A stretch of 64,000 nt of DNA from NCBI RefSeq assembly GCF_040253635.1, contig NZ_JBEJGX010000003.1, positions 2,294,001 to 2,358,000 of the forward strand. Reading direction: 5' to 3'. The notes below the pieces were generated by a model. That model saw nothing but the letters and a program-made list of their open reading frames with translations, searched no databases and was not told where the DNA came from. The position numbers were made by a program, and so were the translations under genes. Shown piece by piece: positions 27,677-36,828 of this stretch; the first letter of the stretch is position 1; every line of letters begins with the position of its first letter. The DNA is from Streptomyces sp. Edi2. Its GTDB lineage: Bacteria > Actinomycetota > Actinomycetes > Streptomycetales > Streptomycetaceae.

Positions 27677-28879
27677 TCAGTCGCTCTTGGGCCACAGATC
27701 CGGATCCGGGGTGAAGCGGATCTCCAGGGAGCCGTCGCGCAGTCCGGCGCCGGAGACGGTGCAGCGGCGCAGCGCGGAGGGGAGCGTACGGATCCGCCGG
27801 AAGCGGCCGACGCTGACCACGATCTCGTCGCCGCGGCGCACCAGGCCGAGGCCGTTGCGTTCGGCGCCGGGCAGCGGCACCCGCCAGACGAGGATGCCGT
27901 CGGTGGCCAGCCGGTCCTCGACGGTCCAGGGGTCCGGGCGGGGCCCGTCGCCGGGTTCCTCCGCGCCGATGCCGGCGGCGGGTCCGTCGATCAGCCCGTC
28001 CAGCTCGTCGACGCCCTGCGGGTCGCGGCCCAGGTGCGCCACCTCGTGGACCGGGATGTCGGGGAACTCCTCGCGCAGCGCCTTGAGGGCCGTCTGCTGG
28101 CTGCCGGAGAGCGCGGCGAGGAACGGGTCCGCCGAGCCGGTGGGCAGCAGCCGGTTGACGACCACACCGTCGGTGCGCCGGCCGTGCAGCGCCAGGCCCG
28201 CGCGGATGGTGCGCAGGTTGGCGGCGGCGACCGGTCCGGCGTCGGTGACCAGGCGTACGGACGTGCCGGGGTCGTCGATCGTCCGCTGGACGGCGGCGAG
28301 TTCGCTCTCCCAGCGCCCGGCGGCGTCGTAGAGCTTCTGGGCCGGCATCGGAACACCGGCGAGCTGGGCGAGCACCGGACGCAGTGCGCGGGCCGTCTGG
28401 CGTTCGGGCGGCAGCAGGCGGCGCAGATAGCGGCGCACCTGGGCCGGCAGGGCGAGCAGCCGGATCGTTTCGGCGGCCGAGGGCATGTCGACGACGACCA
28501 TGTCCCAGTCGCCCGAGGCGTGTTCGGCGCGCAGCGCGTGCAGCAGCGCGAAGTCCTCGGAGCCGGGGAGTTCGGTGAGTTCGTCCTCGTCGAGGGGGCT
28601 GGCGCCGAGCAGGTCCAGGGCCGCGCCGGCCCGCTCCTGGAAGGCGAGGAATTCCTGGCGGAAGCGGGCGCCGGGGTCGATCCGCAGGGCGTGCAGGCCC
28701 GGTGCTATCGGGGTGGGGGCACCGGCGCCGAGGGGGGTGCCCAGCACCGCCTCCGGGGCGCTGCTCCCGGTGGTGAGCAACAGCGCCCGCGCGCCCCGGC
28801 GGGCACCGGCCAGGGCGGTCGCGGCGGCGAGCGTGGTGCGGCCCGCGCCGCCGGGGCCCGTGACGAGGACGATGCGCAC
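27677..28879 (-). CDS. ArsA-like P-loop ATPase
   Basis: A 400-residue protein whose N-terminus is a deviant Walker A, VTGPGGAGRTTLAAATAL, with Walker B-like DMVVVDMPSAAETIRLL and a second-half signature VVVNRLLPTG. This is the ArsA/GET3 family of the SIMIBI class. The lysine normally seen before GKT is not in the usual position (GGAGRTT), so activity may differ. The C-terminal 70 residues resemble a small heat-shock-like domain seen in actinobacterial ArsA relatives. It starts 2 bp after the SRPBCC gene, a pairing also found in mycobacteria (Rv2184c-Rv2185c). Confidence 0.88.
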   Translation of the reverse strand: MRIVLVTGPGGAGRTTLAAATALAGARRGARALLLTTGSSAPEAVLGTPLGAGAPTPIAPGLHALRIDPGARFRQEFLAFQERAGAALDLLGASPLDEDELTELPGSEDFALLHALRAEHASGDWDMVVVDMPSAAETIRLLALPAQVRRYLRRLLPPERQTARALRPVLAQLAGVPMPAQKLYDAAGRWESELAAVQRTIDDPGTSVRLVTDAGPVAAANLRTIRAGLALHGRRTDGVVVNRLLPTGSADPFLAALSGSQQTALKALREEFPDIPVHEVAHLGRDPQGVDELDGLIDGPAAGIGAEEPGDGPRPDPWTVEDRLATDGILVWRVPLPGAERNGLGLVRRGDEIVVSVGRFRRIRTLPSALRRCTVSGAGLRDGSLEIRFTPDPDLWPKSD

Positions 28880-28881
28880 GC

Positions 28882-29400
28882 TCAGAGCTTCTTGGCCTCG
28901 TCGGCGGACCCGGTCGCGGCGGACCCGGCGGCGTGGTCGGACCCGGCGGCGTGCTCGGCCGGACCGCTCTCGACGCGCTTCTTCAGCCCGGCCAGCGCAC
29001 GGTCGATGATGACCTTCTCCGCCTTGCGCTTGATCATCCCGAGCATGGGGATCTTGACGTCGACGGTGAGCTGGTAGGTCACCTCGGTGCGCGCGCCGTT
29101 GCCCAGCGCGGCCAGGCGGTAGGAACCGTCGAGGGCACGCAGCATCTGCGACTTGACCAGGGACCAGCTGACCTCGTTCGCACCGGTCCAGGTGTAGGCG
29201 AGGGTGTGGTCGTCCTTGATCGCTCCGGCGTCCAGCAGCAGGCGCACCTGCGCGGCGCGACCCTGGTCGTCCTTGTCCAGGACCTCCGCCTCCTTGACCT
29301 CGCCGGTCCATTCCGGATAGCGGTCAAAGTCGGCGATCACTCCCATCACTTCGGCGGGTGCCGCCTCGATCGTGATGCTCGAGCTGGTGTGTTCGGCCAT
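28882..29400 (-). CDS. SRPBCC (polyketide cyclase/START-like) protein
   Basis: A 172-residue protein starting MAEHTSSSITIEAAPAEVMG. It has the START-like fold pattern: VIADFDRYPEWTGEVKEAEV, LAYTWTGANEVSW and TYQLTVDVKIPMLGMIKRKAE, which binds hydrophobic ligands in a deep cavity. An Ala/Gly/Ser-rich tail follows. It is adjacent to the ArsA-like ATPase gene (2 bp), suggesting a shared pathway, perhaps lipid or membrane-protein handling, but no substrate is known. The upstream in-frame ATG at MNRHGG is possible. Confidence 0.88.
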   Translation of the reverse strand: MAEHTSSSITIEAAPAEVMGVIADFDRYPEWTGEVKEAEVLDKDDQGRAAQVRLLLDAGAIKDDHTLAYTWTGANEVSWSLVKSQMLRALDGSYRLAALGNGARTEVTYQLTVDVKIPMLGMIKRKAEKVIIDRALAGLKKRVESGPAEHAAGSDHAAGSAATGSADEAKKL

Positions 29401-29462
29401 CGCCGTGACTCCTCCATGCCGATTCATGCCGGTCCGCCGACCTTCCCCGAGCTCTCGGGTCC

Positions 29463-29501
29463 TCCCCCGCTCTCGGCTTCGCTCGAGCGGGAGCACCTCC
29501 A
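29463..29501 (+). repeat. 39-nt palindromic repeat, intergenic copy
   Basis: Nearly identical to the copy inside trpEG: same CTCTCGGCTTCGCTCGAGCG core, preceded by CCCCCG and followed by GGAGCACC. The ends CCCGCTC and GAGCGGG can pair around the loop. It lies upstream of the SRPBCC gene. Confidence 0.85.
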
Positions 29502-29657
29502 TGAGCCGGGGAGACCCCATTGCGCGGTGTCTGTGCTGCTACCGGCTCTGAGGCTACCGCGCGGGAACCTGCGGGCGGACACCAGCAGGCCCGGCACGAC
29601 GGGGCGGGGCGCCGCCAGGACGCCCACCACCGGGTTCACGCCCCGGGGCCGCCGGTC

Positions 29658-30434
29658 TCACCACTCCATGACGTAGGGCGTCCCGGTCGCATTGAAATGG
29701 CCGACATTGATGCATTCCGTGGCCCCGACGCGGACCCGGCGGGCCAGCGGCTGGTGCACGTGGCCGAAGAGGGCGTAGCGCGGCCGGGTGGTGCGGATGG
29801 CGTGCAGCAGGGCGGTGCTGCCGCGCTCGAAACGGCGGGCGACGGTGTCATAGCAGAGCTCGGGGACCTCGGGCGGGATGTGGCTGCACAGCACGTCCAC
29901 CTCGCCGACCGCCTCGACCTTCGCGGCGAACTCCTCGTCGCTGATCTCGTACGGGGTGCGCATCGGCGTGCTCAGACCGCCGCCGACGAAGCCGAAGACC
30001 CGGCCGCCGATCTCCACCCGCTGGCCGTCCAGGACGGTGACGCCCTCTCCTGCGTACTCGGGCCACAGACGCGGGATGTCGACGTTGCCGTAGGTGGCGT
30101 ACGTGGGGGTGGGGAAGGCCGCGAAGAGTTCGGCGTACTGCCTGCGGACCGCGCCCTCGATGACCGACTCCCGGCTCGCGCCCGTGGCGTCGAGCTCGCC
30201 CCACAGCCGGCGGCCCAGGGCGCGGGCCTCCTCGAAGCGGCGGGCGGTGCGCAGTTCGACCAGTGCGTCGGCGTTGTCGGTGCCGAAGAGGTCGGGGAAG
30301 ATGCCGCGCGAATGGTCGGCGTAGTCGAGGAAGAGAACCAGGTCGCCGAGGCAGAGCAGGGCATCGGCACCGGTTCCGGCCGCCGCGAGGTCCCGGCTGT
30401 TGCCGTGTACGTCACTGACCACATGCACACGCAT
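29658..30434 (-). CDS. Metallophosphoesterase
   Basis: A 258-residue calcineurin-type phosphoesterase. Metal-ligand motifs: VVSDVHGNSRDLAAA (DxH), LLCLGDLVLFLDYAD (GDxx), YATYGNVDI (GNH/D variant), VLCSHIPPEV (His) and YALFGHVHQPLARRV (GHxH). Members hydrolyse phosphomono- or diesters; the substrate is unknown. GTG/ATG at 30434 gives the family start MRVHVVSDVHGN. Divergent from the acyl-CoA synthetase gene. Confidence 0.92.
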   Translation of the reverse strand: MRVHVVSDVHGNSRDLAAAGTGADALLCLGDLVLFLDYADHSRGIFPDLFGTDNADALVELRTARRFEEARALGRRLWGELDATGASRESVIEGAVRRQYAELFAAFPTPTYATYGNVDIPRLWPEYAGEGVTVLDGQRVEIGGRVFGFVGGGLSTPMRTPYEISDEEFAAKVEAVGEVDVLCSHIPPEVPELCYDTVARRFERGSTALLHAIRTTRPRYALFGHVHQPLARRVRVGATECINVGHFNATGTPYVMEW

Positions 30435-30709
30435 GGCGTCACCCTAGATCGCGCGGGCGGGCGCGCGGGAGGGGGGACGGCACCTCGGGTTACTTTCGGG
30501 TCACCGACCCGCTGGTCTAGTCTGCGCGGGAAAAGTACCCCCTGACATGTCCCCAGCGTGTGACGCATCGAACATCTGGCCATCCCCTCTATCCCCCAAG
30601 CAATACCCATGGGTAACGTCCGGGCAGTCCAATCCCCCTTGCATCACCATGGACCGCCGTCGGTGTACACACAGCGTCGTGGCGCCGGCGCTTTTGAGGA
30701 GCAGCAGTC

Positions 30710-32506
30710 TTGCGCGAGTTCAGCCTTCCGGCCCTGTACGAGGTCCCCGCGGACGGCAATCTGACGGATCTCATCCGCCGAAATGCCGCGCAGCACCCGG
30801 ATGTTGCCGTCATGGGACGCAAGGTGAACGGCGGGTGGCAGGACGTCACCGCCGCCACCTTCCTCGCGGAGGTGCGCGCCGCCGCCAAAGGTCTGATCGC
30901 TTCGGGCGTCCGGCCCGGTGACCGGGTCGGCCTGATGTCGCGCACCCGCTACGAGTGGACGCTGCTGGACTTCGCCATCTGGAGCGCGGGCGCCGTCACC
31001 GTCCCCGTGTACGAGACCAGTTCGGCCGAACAGATCCAGTGGATCCTCGGCGACTCCGGCGCGGTGGCCTGCCTGGTGGAGTCCCCCACCCACGAGGCGA
31101 CCGTCGAATCGGTCCGCGACCGGCTGCCGGAGCTGGAGAACATCTGGCAGATCGAGCGGGACGCCATCGCGCGGCTGCGGGCCGCGGGCGCCGGCGTCAC
31201 GGACGAGGAGGTGGACGCGCGCAGCGCGCTCGCCGACGCTGACTCGCCGGCCACCATCGTCTACACCTCCGGCACCACCGGCCGCCCCAAGGGCTGTGTG
31301 CTCAGCCACCGCAGCTTCTTCGCCGAGTGCGGCAACATCGTCGAGCGGCTGCGGCCGCTGTTCCGCACCGGCGAGTCCTCGGTGCTCCTCTTCCTCCCCA
31401 TCGCGCACGTCTTCGGCCGGCTGGTGCAGGTCGCCGCGGTGATGGCGCCCATCAAGCTGGGCCACGCCCCCGACATCAAGAACCTCACCGACGACCTCGC
31501 CTCCTTCCGGCCGAAGCTGGTCCTGGGCGTGCCGCGGGTCTTCGAGAAGGTCTACAACTCGGCGCGGGCCAAGGCGCAGGCCGACGGCAAGGGCAGCATC
31601 TTCGACAAGGCGGCGGACGTCGCGATCGCCTACAGCCGCGCGCTGGACACCCCGGGCGGCCCGTCGTTCGGCCTGAAGCTCAAGTACAAGGCCTTCGACC
31701 GGCTGGTCTACGGCAAGCTGCGCGCCGTCCTCGGCGGCCGCGCCACCCACGCCATCTCCGGCGGCGCCCCGCTCGGTGAGCGTCTCGGCCACTTCTACCG
31801 CGGGATCGGCTTCACCGTCCTGGAGGGCTACGGCCTGACGGAGTCCTGTGCGGCCACCGCCTTCAACCCCTGGGACCGGCAGAAGATCGGCACCGTGGGC
31901 CAGCCGCTGCCCGGTTCGGTCGTGCGGATCGCCGACGACGGCGAGGTGCTGCTGCACGGCGAGCACCTGTTCACCGAGTACTGGAACAACCCGTCGGCCA
32001 CCAAGGAGGCGCTGTCCGACGGCTGGTTTCACACCGGCGACATCGGCACCCTCGACGAGGACGGCTACCTCGCCATCACCGGCCGCAAGAAGGAAATACT
32101 GGTCACCGCGGGCGGCAAGAACGTCGCCCCCGCCGTGATCGAGGACCGTATCCGGTCGCACGCGCTGATCGCCGAGTGCATGGTCGTCGGCGACGGCCGG
32201 CCGTTCATCGGCGCGCTGATCACCCTCGACGAGGAGTTCCTGCCGCGCTGGGCCGAGGAGCACGGCCACCCCGCCGATGTGACACCATCTCAGATCGCCG
32301 GGGACCCGGAGCTGCTGGCCGCCGTGCAGCGCGCCGTGGACGACGGCAACGCGGCCGTCTCCAAGGCCGAGTCGGTGCGCAAGTTCCGTATCCTGCCGAC
32401 CCAGTTCACCGAGGAGTCGGGCCATGTCACGCCGTCGCTGAAGCTCAAGCGGAACGTGGTGGCGAAGGACTTCGCGGAGGACATCGAGGCGATCTACCGC
32501 GCCTAG
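30710..32506 (+). CDS. Long-chain fatty-acid-CoA ligase (FadD15-like)
   Basis: A 598-residue adenylate-forming enzyme that activates fatty acids with ATP and CoA. TTG start at 30710 after GAGGAG. Motifs: ATIVYTSGTTGRPKGCVLSH (P-loop), LPIAHVFGRLVQ, AISGGAPLGERLGHFY, VLEGYGLTESCA, GWFHTGDIGTLDEDGYL and AITGRKKEILVTAGGKNVAP (hinge and catalytic Lys region). It corresponds to M. tuberculosis FadD15 (Rv2187), next to pimB there as here. Probably supplies acyl-CoA for lipid synthesis. Confidence 0.95.
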   Translation: MREFSLPALYEVPADGNLTDLIRRNAAQHPDVAVMGRKVNGGWQDVTAATFLAEVRAAAKGLIASGVRPGDRVGLMSRTRYEWTLLDFAIWSAGAVTVPVYETSSAEQIQWILGDSGAVACLVESPTHEATVESVRDRLPELENIWQIERDAIARLRAAGAGVTDEEVDARSALADADSPATIVYTSGTTGRPKGCVLSHRSFFAECGNIVERLRPLFRTGESSVLLFLPIAHVFGRLVQVAAVMAPIKLGHAPDIKNLTDDLASFRPKLVLGVPRVFEKVYNSARAKAQADGKGSIFDKAADVAIAYSRALDTPGGPSFGLKLKYKAFDRLVYGKLRAVLGGRATHAISGGAPLGERLGHFYRGIGFTVLEGYGLTESCAATAFNPWDRQKIGTVGQPLPGSVVRIADDGEVLLHGEHLFTEYWNNPSATKEALSDGWFHTGDIGTLDEDGYLAITGRKKEILVTAGGKNVAPAVIEDRIRSHALIAECMVVGDGRPFIGALITLDEEFLPRWAEEHGHPADVTPSQIAGDPELLAAVQRAVDDGNAAVSKAESVRKFRILPTQFTEESGHVTPSLKLKRNVVAKDFAEDIEAIYRA

Positions 32507-32552
32507 CCAGGGGGTCCCCCGGGCGGGCCGGGAGTGGTCCCTTACCGCTGTG

Positions 32553-32587
32553 ATCCGCCGTCGTGGCTGCCCGCCACGGCGGCGGAT
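32553..32587. terminator. Bidirectional terminator hairpin
   Basis: 15-bp stem ATCCGCCGTCGTGGC (32553-32567) with 32573-32587, one G-T pair, 5-nt loop. It sits between the convergent acyl-CoA ligase and mannosyltransferase genes. Confidence 0.75.
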
Positions 32588-32672
32588 TGTCGTTGTCCGG
32601 GACGCCGTCCGCCCGCCCGCGCCGCACGGGGCGGCGGCCTGGGCGGCCTGGGCGGATGTCGTCGGGCGTCCC

Positions 32673-33815
32673 CTAGAGCAGTTCCTTCAGCCGTTCCGCC
32701 AGCAGGTCCCAGCGCCACTTCTCCTCCACCCAGGCGCGGCCGCGTGCGCCCATGGTGCGGCGCAGGTCCGGGTCCCGGAGCAGGGTGATGATGCGGTCCG
32801 CGGCGGGGGCCGGGGAGCCGCCGGGGACGACCCAGCCCGTCTCGCCGTCCAGGACCGCGTCGGGGGCGCCGCCCGAGTCGCCCGCCACCACGGGGAGTCC
32901 GGTGGCGGAGGCCTCCAGGTAGACGATGCCGAGGCCTTCGACGTCCAGCCCGCCGCGGCGGGTGCGGCAGGGCATCGCGAAGACGTCGCCGGCGCCGAAG
33001 TGGGCCGGCAGCTCCTCCCAGGGGACCGCGCCGGTGCAGCGCACCGCGTCCCCGACGCCCTTCTCCTGCGCCAGCGCGTGCAGCTCCTTCTCGTACGGGC
33101 CGCCGCCGACGATCAGCAGCACGGCATCGGGCACCGCGGAGACGATGGCCGGCATCGCCTCGATCAGGGTGTCCTGGCCCTTGCGCGGGACGAGCCGCGA
33201 GACGCAGACCACCACAGGGCGGCCGGTGAGCCCGAGCGCGGCCCGCACGGCGTCGCCCCCCGAGCCGGGGTGGAAGGTCTTCTCGTCCACGCCGGGCGGC
33301 AGTTGGACCATCCGCCGCGCGGCGTGCGGGGTGAGCGCACCGGCGATCCGCGAGCGGGTGTACTCGCCGAGGTAGGTGAGTGTGTCGGTGCCCTCGCCGA
33401 TCCGGCGCAGCAGCTGCCGGGCGGCCGGCAGCTGCGCCCAGCCCGCCTCATGGCCGTGCGTGGTGGCCACGATGCGGCGGGCACCGGCCGAGCGGAGCGC
33501 CTGCGCCATCAGTCCGAGCGGCGCCGCCGCGCCGAACCACACCGAGGAGCAGCCGTGTTCGCGCAGCAGCCCGGTGGCCCGGCGGGTCACTCGCGGGGTG
33601 GGCAGCAGCATCGTCGTACGGTCGCGTACCACCGGGAACGGCTGCTCGGCGTCGAAGGCGGCGGTGGCCGCGAGACCTTCCGCGCTGCGCTTCCAGGTCG
33701 AGGCGTAGACGACGACCTGGGAGGGGTCCAGGCGCAGCGCCATGCTGTGCAGGAAGGCCTGGATGCCGCCGGGCCGGGGCGGGAAGTCGTTCGTGACGAT
33801 CAGGGTCTTGTGCAC
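32673..33815 (-). CDS. pimB: GT4 glycosyltransferase, PimB-like mannosyltransferase
   Basis: A 380-residue GT-B protein. The N-terminus TLIVTNDFPPRPGGIQAFLH is the GT4 opening with its Gly-Gly. The C-terminal domain has VCVSRLVPRKGQDTLIEAM, LLIVGGGPYEKEL, AMPCRTRRGGLDVEGLGIVY (ExxGxxxxEA-type donor site) and LPVVAGDSGGAPDAV. GTG 33815 fits these; the longer frame is not family-like. Position beside the FadD15-like gene matches Rv2188c, PimB, which adds the second mannose from GDP-mannose to phosphatidylinositol mannoside. The substrate call depends on this synteny. Confidence 0.88.
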   Translation of the reverse strand: MHKTLIVTNDFPPRPGGIQAFLHSMALRLDPSQVVVYASTWKRSAEGLAATAAFDAEQPFPVVRDRTTMLLPTPRVTRRATGLLREHGCSSVWFGAAAPLGLMAQALRSAGARRIVATTHGHEAGWAQLPAARQLLRRIGEGTDTLTYLGEYTRSRIAGALTPHAARRMVQLPPGVDEKTFHPGSGGDAVRAALGLTGRPVVVCVSRLVPRKGQDTLIEAMPAIVSAVPDAVLLIVGGGPYEKELHALAQEKGVGDAVRCTGAVPWEELPAHFGAGDVFAMPCRTRRGGLDVEGLGIVYLEASATGLPVVAGDSGGAPDAVLDGETGWVVPGGSPAPAADRIITLLRDPDLRRTMGARGRAWVEEKWRWDLLAERLKELL

Positions 33816-34042
33816 GATGGTCTCTCGGCGGTGGTCTCGGCGGTCGGTCTCGGCGGTTCCGCCCGACAGTACCGGTCGGCGCCCGGCCGGGGGCGGCCCG
33901 CCCCGCCACGCCCGTTCTCGTCTACGGTCGTGACCGGCCGCTACCGGCATCATGCAGAGGGCACGGGCGGTCCGCGTGCACAGGGCACCGGGTCCGCGGT
34001 GCCGAGGGCGGCGCCGGAGGGCCACGGCCGAGGAGCGATGAG

Positions 34043-35377
34043 GTGACGATGAGCAGCATCAGCAGAGCGCGCGGGGTGTGGCTCCCGGTCGCGGCGTGGG
34101 CCGTGACCCGGGCCGTGATTCTGCTGTGCGTCCTGAGGGTGCTGGTGCTGCCCGGACCTGATGTCACCACCGATGTCTCGGTGATCTATCAGAACTGGTC
34201 CGAGGTCCTGAAGACCGGCACCTTCCCGCTGGCCGATGTGACCTGGCAGTACCCGCCGGCCGCCGCGCTCGCGATCCTCTCCCCGGGCCTGCTGCCGTTC
34301 CTCGACTACGCCCCCGCGTTCTACACCCTGATCCTGGTCACGGACGCGGCGGCGCTGGCGCTCTTCCTACGGGCCGGCCGGCGGCCCGGCCATCGCCCGG
34401 CGGGGGCCTGGGTGTGGATCGCCGGCGTGGCGCTGCTGGGCCCGACCGCCTACGCCCGCTACGACCTGATGGTGGCCGCCGTCGCCGCCGCCGCGCTGTT
34501 CGCGGCCGCCCGCCGGCCACGGGTGGCGGGCGCACTGGTCGCCTTCGGTGCGCTGCTGAAGGTCTGGCCCGTGCTGCTGCTGACGGGGGCGGCGGTGCGC
34601 GGACGCCGGGCCCGCGCGCTGTGGTGGAGCGCGGCCGGCACCGCGGCCGCGCTGACCCTGTTCTTCGTGGCCGCCGCACCGGGCGCGCTGGCCTTCCTCA
34701 CCTTCCAGCGCGATCGCGGGACGGAGGTCGAATCGCTCGGCGCGCTGGTCTTCCACATCGCCCGGCAGTACGGGTGGGACGGGCAGGTGCTGCTGCACTA
34801 CGGCTCGCTGGAATTCCTCGGCCCGGGCGTCCCGCTGGTCAGCACCCTGGCGCTCACCCTGAGCCTCGCCGCCGTGGGCTGGCTGTTCCTGTGGCGGCTG
34901 CGCGCCGGGGAGCCGGGCCCCACGACACCGATCGACGCCGCCTTCACCGCCACCCTGCTGTTCACGACCACCAGCCGCGTCATCAGCCCGCAGTACATGC
35001 TCTGGCTGGTGGGGCTCGCCGCGGTGTGCGTGACGGTCCGGGCCGGCCGGCAGACGCTGCCGGCCGTGCTGGTCCTGCTGGCCGCCGGGATCACCCAGCT
35101 GGAGTTCCCCGTCTGGTTCGGGCACATCGTGGCGAGCGATCTTCCGGCCGTGGTGCTGCTGGCCGTGCGCAACGGCCTGCTGGTCGCCGCGTCGCTGCTC
35201 GCCTGCCGCCGGCTGTGGGTCTCGACGCGGGGCGGCGGGCCCGGGCGTACGGGACTGCCCGGCGTGGTGCGCGCTCGCCGGCCGGCCGGCGAGGGCGAGA
35301 CCGCTGCCGCTCCCCCGCGGCTCACCGGCTCCGCCGCGCAGACACCGGCGGACGGATCGCCCGCACCGGGACACTGA
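34043..35377 (+). CDS. GT87 (DUF2029) integral membrane mannosyltransferase
   Basis: A 444-residue polytopic protein with about ten hydrophobic helices. The conserved acidic loop after helix 1 (VTTDVSVIYQNWSEVLKTG) and PLADVTWQYPPAAALAILSP are GT87 features. Such enzymes use polyprenyl-phosphate-mannose outside the membrane to build lipomannan-like glycolipids. It is divergent from the PimB-like gene, suggesting one glycolipid pathway. GTG 34043 lies 7 bp from GAGGAG; an ATG two codons later is also possible. The C-terminal 50 residues are Pro/Ala-rich and cytosolic by prediction. Confidence 0.88.
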   Translation: MTMSSISRARGVWLPVAAWAVTRAVILLCVLRVLVLPGPDVTTDVSVIYQNWSEVLKTGTFPLADVTWQYPPAAALAILSPGLLPFLDYAPAFYTLILVTDAAALALFLRAGRRPGHRPAGAWVWIAGVALLGPTAYARYDLMVAAVAAAALFAAARRPRVAGALVAFGALLKVWPVLLLTGAAVRGRRARALWWSAAGTAAALTLFFVAAAPGALAFLTFQRDRGTEVESLGALVFHIARQYGWDGQVLLHYGSLEFLGPGVPLVSTLALTLSLAAVGWLFLWRLRAGEPGPTTPIDAAFTATLLFTTTSRVISPQYMLWLVGLAAVCVTVRAGRQTLPAVLVLLAAGITQLEFPVWFGHIVASDLPAVVLLAVRNGLLVAASLLACRRLWVSTRGGGPGRTGLPGVVRARRPAGEGETAAAPPRLTGSAAQTPADGSPAPGH

Positions 35378-35391
35378 GCCCGGCGGGCCCC

Positions 35392-36777
35392 TCACCGCCG
35401 CAGCTGTGCCGTCACATAGGCCCGCCACTGCCGGGTGAACTCCGCGAGGCCGATGCCCAGTTGGGAGCGCAGGGCGCGGTCCGTCCGGTCGGCGTGGGCC
35501 GGCGGCCGGTGTCCTGGCCCGGCGGCCCGGGCGGCCGCGCGGGAGTCCGCGGCGAGGGCCGTGGCCGCCTCCATCGGCGCCCCCGCGTTCCCCGACGAGA
35601 CACGCAGCGCGCTCTTGCCCGCCGCCCGGTAGAAGGCGATCAGCTTGGCCTCGCCCCACTTGCCGGCGATCATCCGGCAGGCCAGCCAGCTGCCCTCGTA
35701 GGCCTTGGCCAGCCGGTCGGCACCGGCCTTGAACCCGAAGTCCGCGTCGGTCGGCAGGTGGGCGGGGACCTTGCCCCGGGCGAGGGCGCGGGTGAGTTCG
35801 GGGGCGGTGGTGGCGGGCTTGCGGTGGCTGTCCCGGTAGGCGACCCAGTCGGCGAAGCCCTCCGAGAGCCACAGCGGGGTCGCCGCCGTGGTGGCCGTGC
35901 GGGTGGCGACATGGGTGGTCTCGTGGGTGAGGACCACCGTGCGGCCCAGGTCGTTGAGTTCTTCGTAGGCCTCGGGGTTGATGATCACGCGGTCCGCGGG
36001 CGCAGGCGCCGAGACGCCCGCCTCCCCCGTGGTGACCGCCGCGATCCCCGCATAGCCGGACGCATCGTCGCTGCCCATCAGCTGCGCCATCCGCTCGACC
36101 GAATCAGGCGCCTCCACCACGACCTTCTGCGACCACTTCCCCTTCCAGGCGGCCGACACCGCGGGCACCGCCCGGTCCACCCGGTGGGCCAGATCCTTCA
36201 GCCGCGCCAGGTGCGCGGCGTCGCCCAGGACCAGGCTGTGCCGGCCGCGGACCAGCCGCACCGGGCCCTGGTCCCACAGCTGGCGGGTGCCGCTCTTGCC
36301 CGCCGCCGCGCCGTCGGTGTCGGAGGAGACCAGCCAGCGGCCGTCCCGCCGGGTCAGGGTGAGGTACTGGGCGGCGTGCACCGGCGAGGTGTCGTAGCCC
36401 TTGAAGCGGTAGCGCAGCTGCACCTTCGCGGCCAGCTGCGTACCGGTTTCGCCGGCCGCCAGCGGGAAGGCGCCGGTCGCGTCGAGCTCGTAGTGCCAGT
36501 CGGCCAGCGGCACGCCTGCCAGATGGTCGAACATCGTGCGCTGGCGGTCCCGGTAGCCGGTGGCCCGCGGGTCGACGGTGGCCAGGAAGCCCGCCGCGTC
36601 CCGCCGCTGGACGGCCCGCGCACGGGTGTCGAGCATCCGCTGGACGTCCGGGTAGCGGGCCGGGGTGGAGTTCGTGGGCGCACAGCCGGTCAGCGGGGCG
36701 AGCAGCGCGAGGAGCAGGGCGGCGCAGCCCGCTGCCCCGGCCCGCGACAGCCGTCGTCCCGCCCACTGGTGTGACAT
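35392..36777 (-). CDS. Lipoprotein with HExxH metallopeptidase-like motif
   Basis: A 461-residue exported protein. The N-terminal signal ends in the lipobox LTGC (LLALLAPLTGCAPTN), so it should be lipid-anchored outside the cell. The central region has HETTH (VVLTHETTHVATRT) followed 15-20 residues later by LSEGFADWVAY. That is the gluzincin arrangement in which the second Glu is a zinc ligand. It resembles peptidase MA-like proteins. The N-terminal 150 residues form an NTF2-like or unknown domain. Convergent with the GT87 gene (14 bp). Confidence 0.82.
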   Translation of the reverse strand: MSHQWAGRRLSRAGAAGCAALLLALLAPLTGCAPTNSTPARYPDVQRMLDTRARAVQRRDAAGFLATVDPRATGYRDRQRTMFDHLAGVPLADWHYELDATGAFPLAAGETGTQLAAKVQLRYRFKGYDTSPVHAAQYLTLTRRDGRWLVSSDTDGAAAGKSGTRQLWDQGPVRLVRGRHSLVLGDAAHLARLKDLAHRVDRAVPAVSAAWKGKWSQKVVVEAPDSVERMAQLMGSDDASGYAGIAAVTTGEAGVSAPAPADRVIINPEAYEELNDLGRTVVLTHETTHVATRTATTAATPLWLSEGFADWVAYRDSHRKPATTAPELTRALARGKVPAHLPTDADFGFKAGADRLAKAYEGSWLACRMIAGKWGEAKLIAFYRAAGKSALRVSSGNAGAPMEAATALAADSRAAARAAGPGHRPPAHADRTDRALRSQLGIGLAEFTRQWRAYVTAQLRR

Positions 36778-36828
36778 GCGGACGATCGTAGATCCGGCCC
36801 GGCCGGGGCAAAAACGCTGCGCTCCGCC

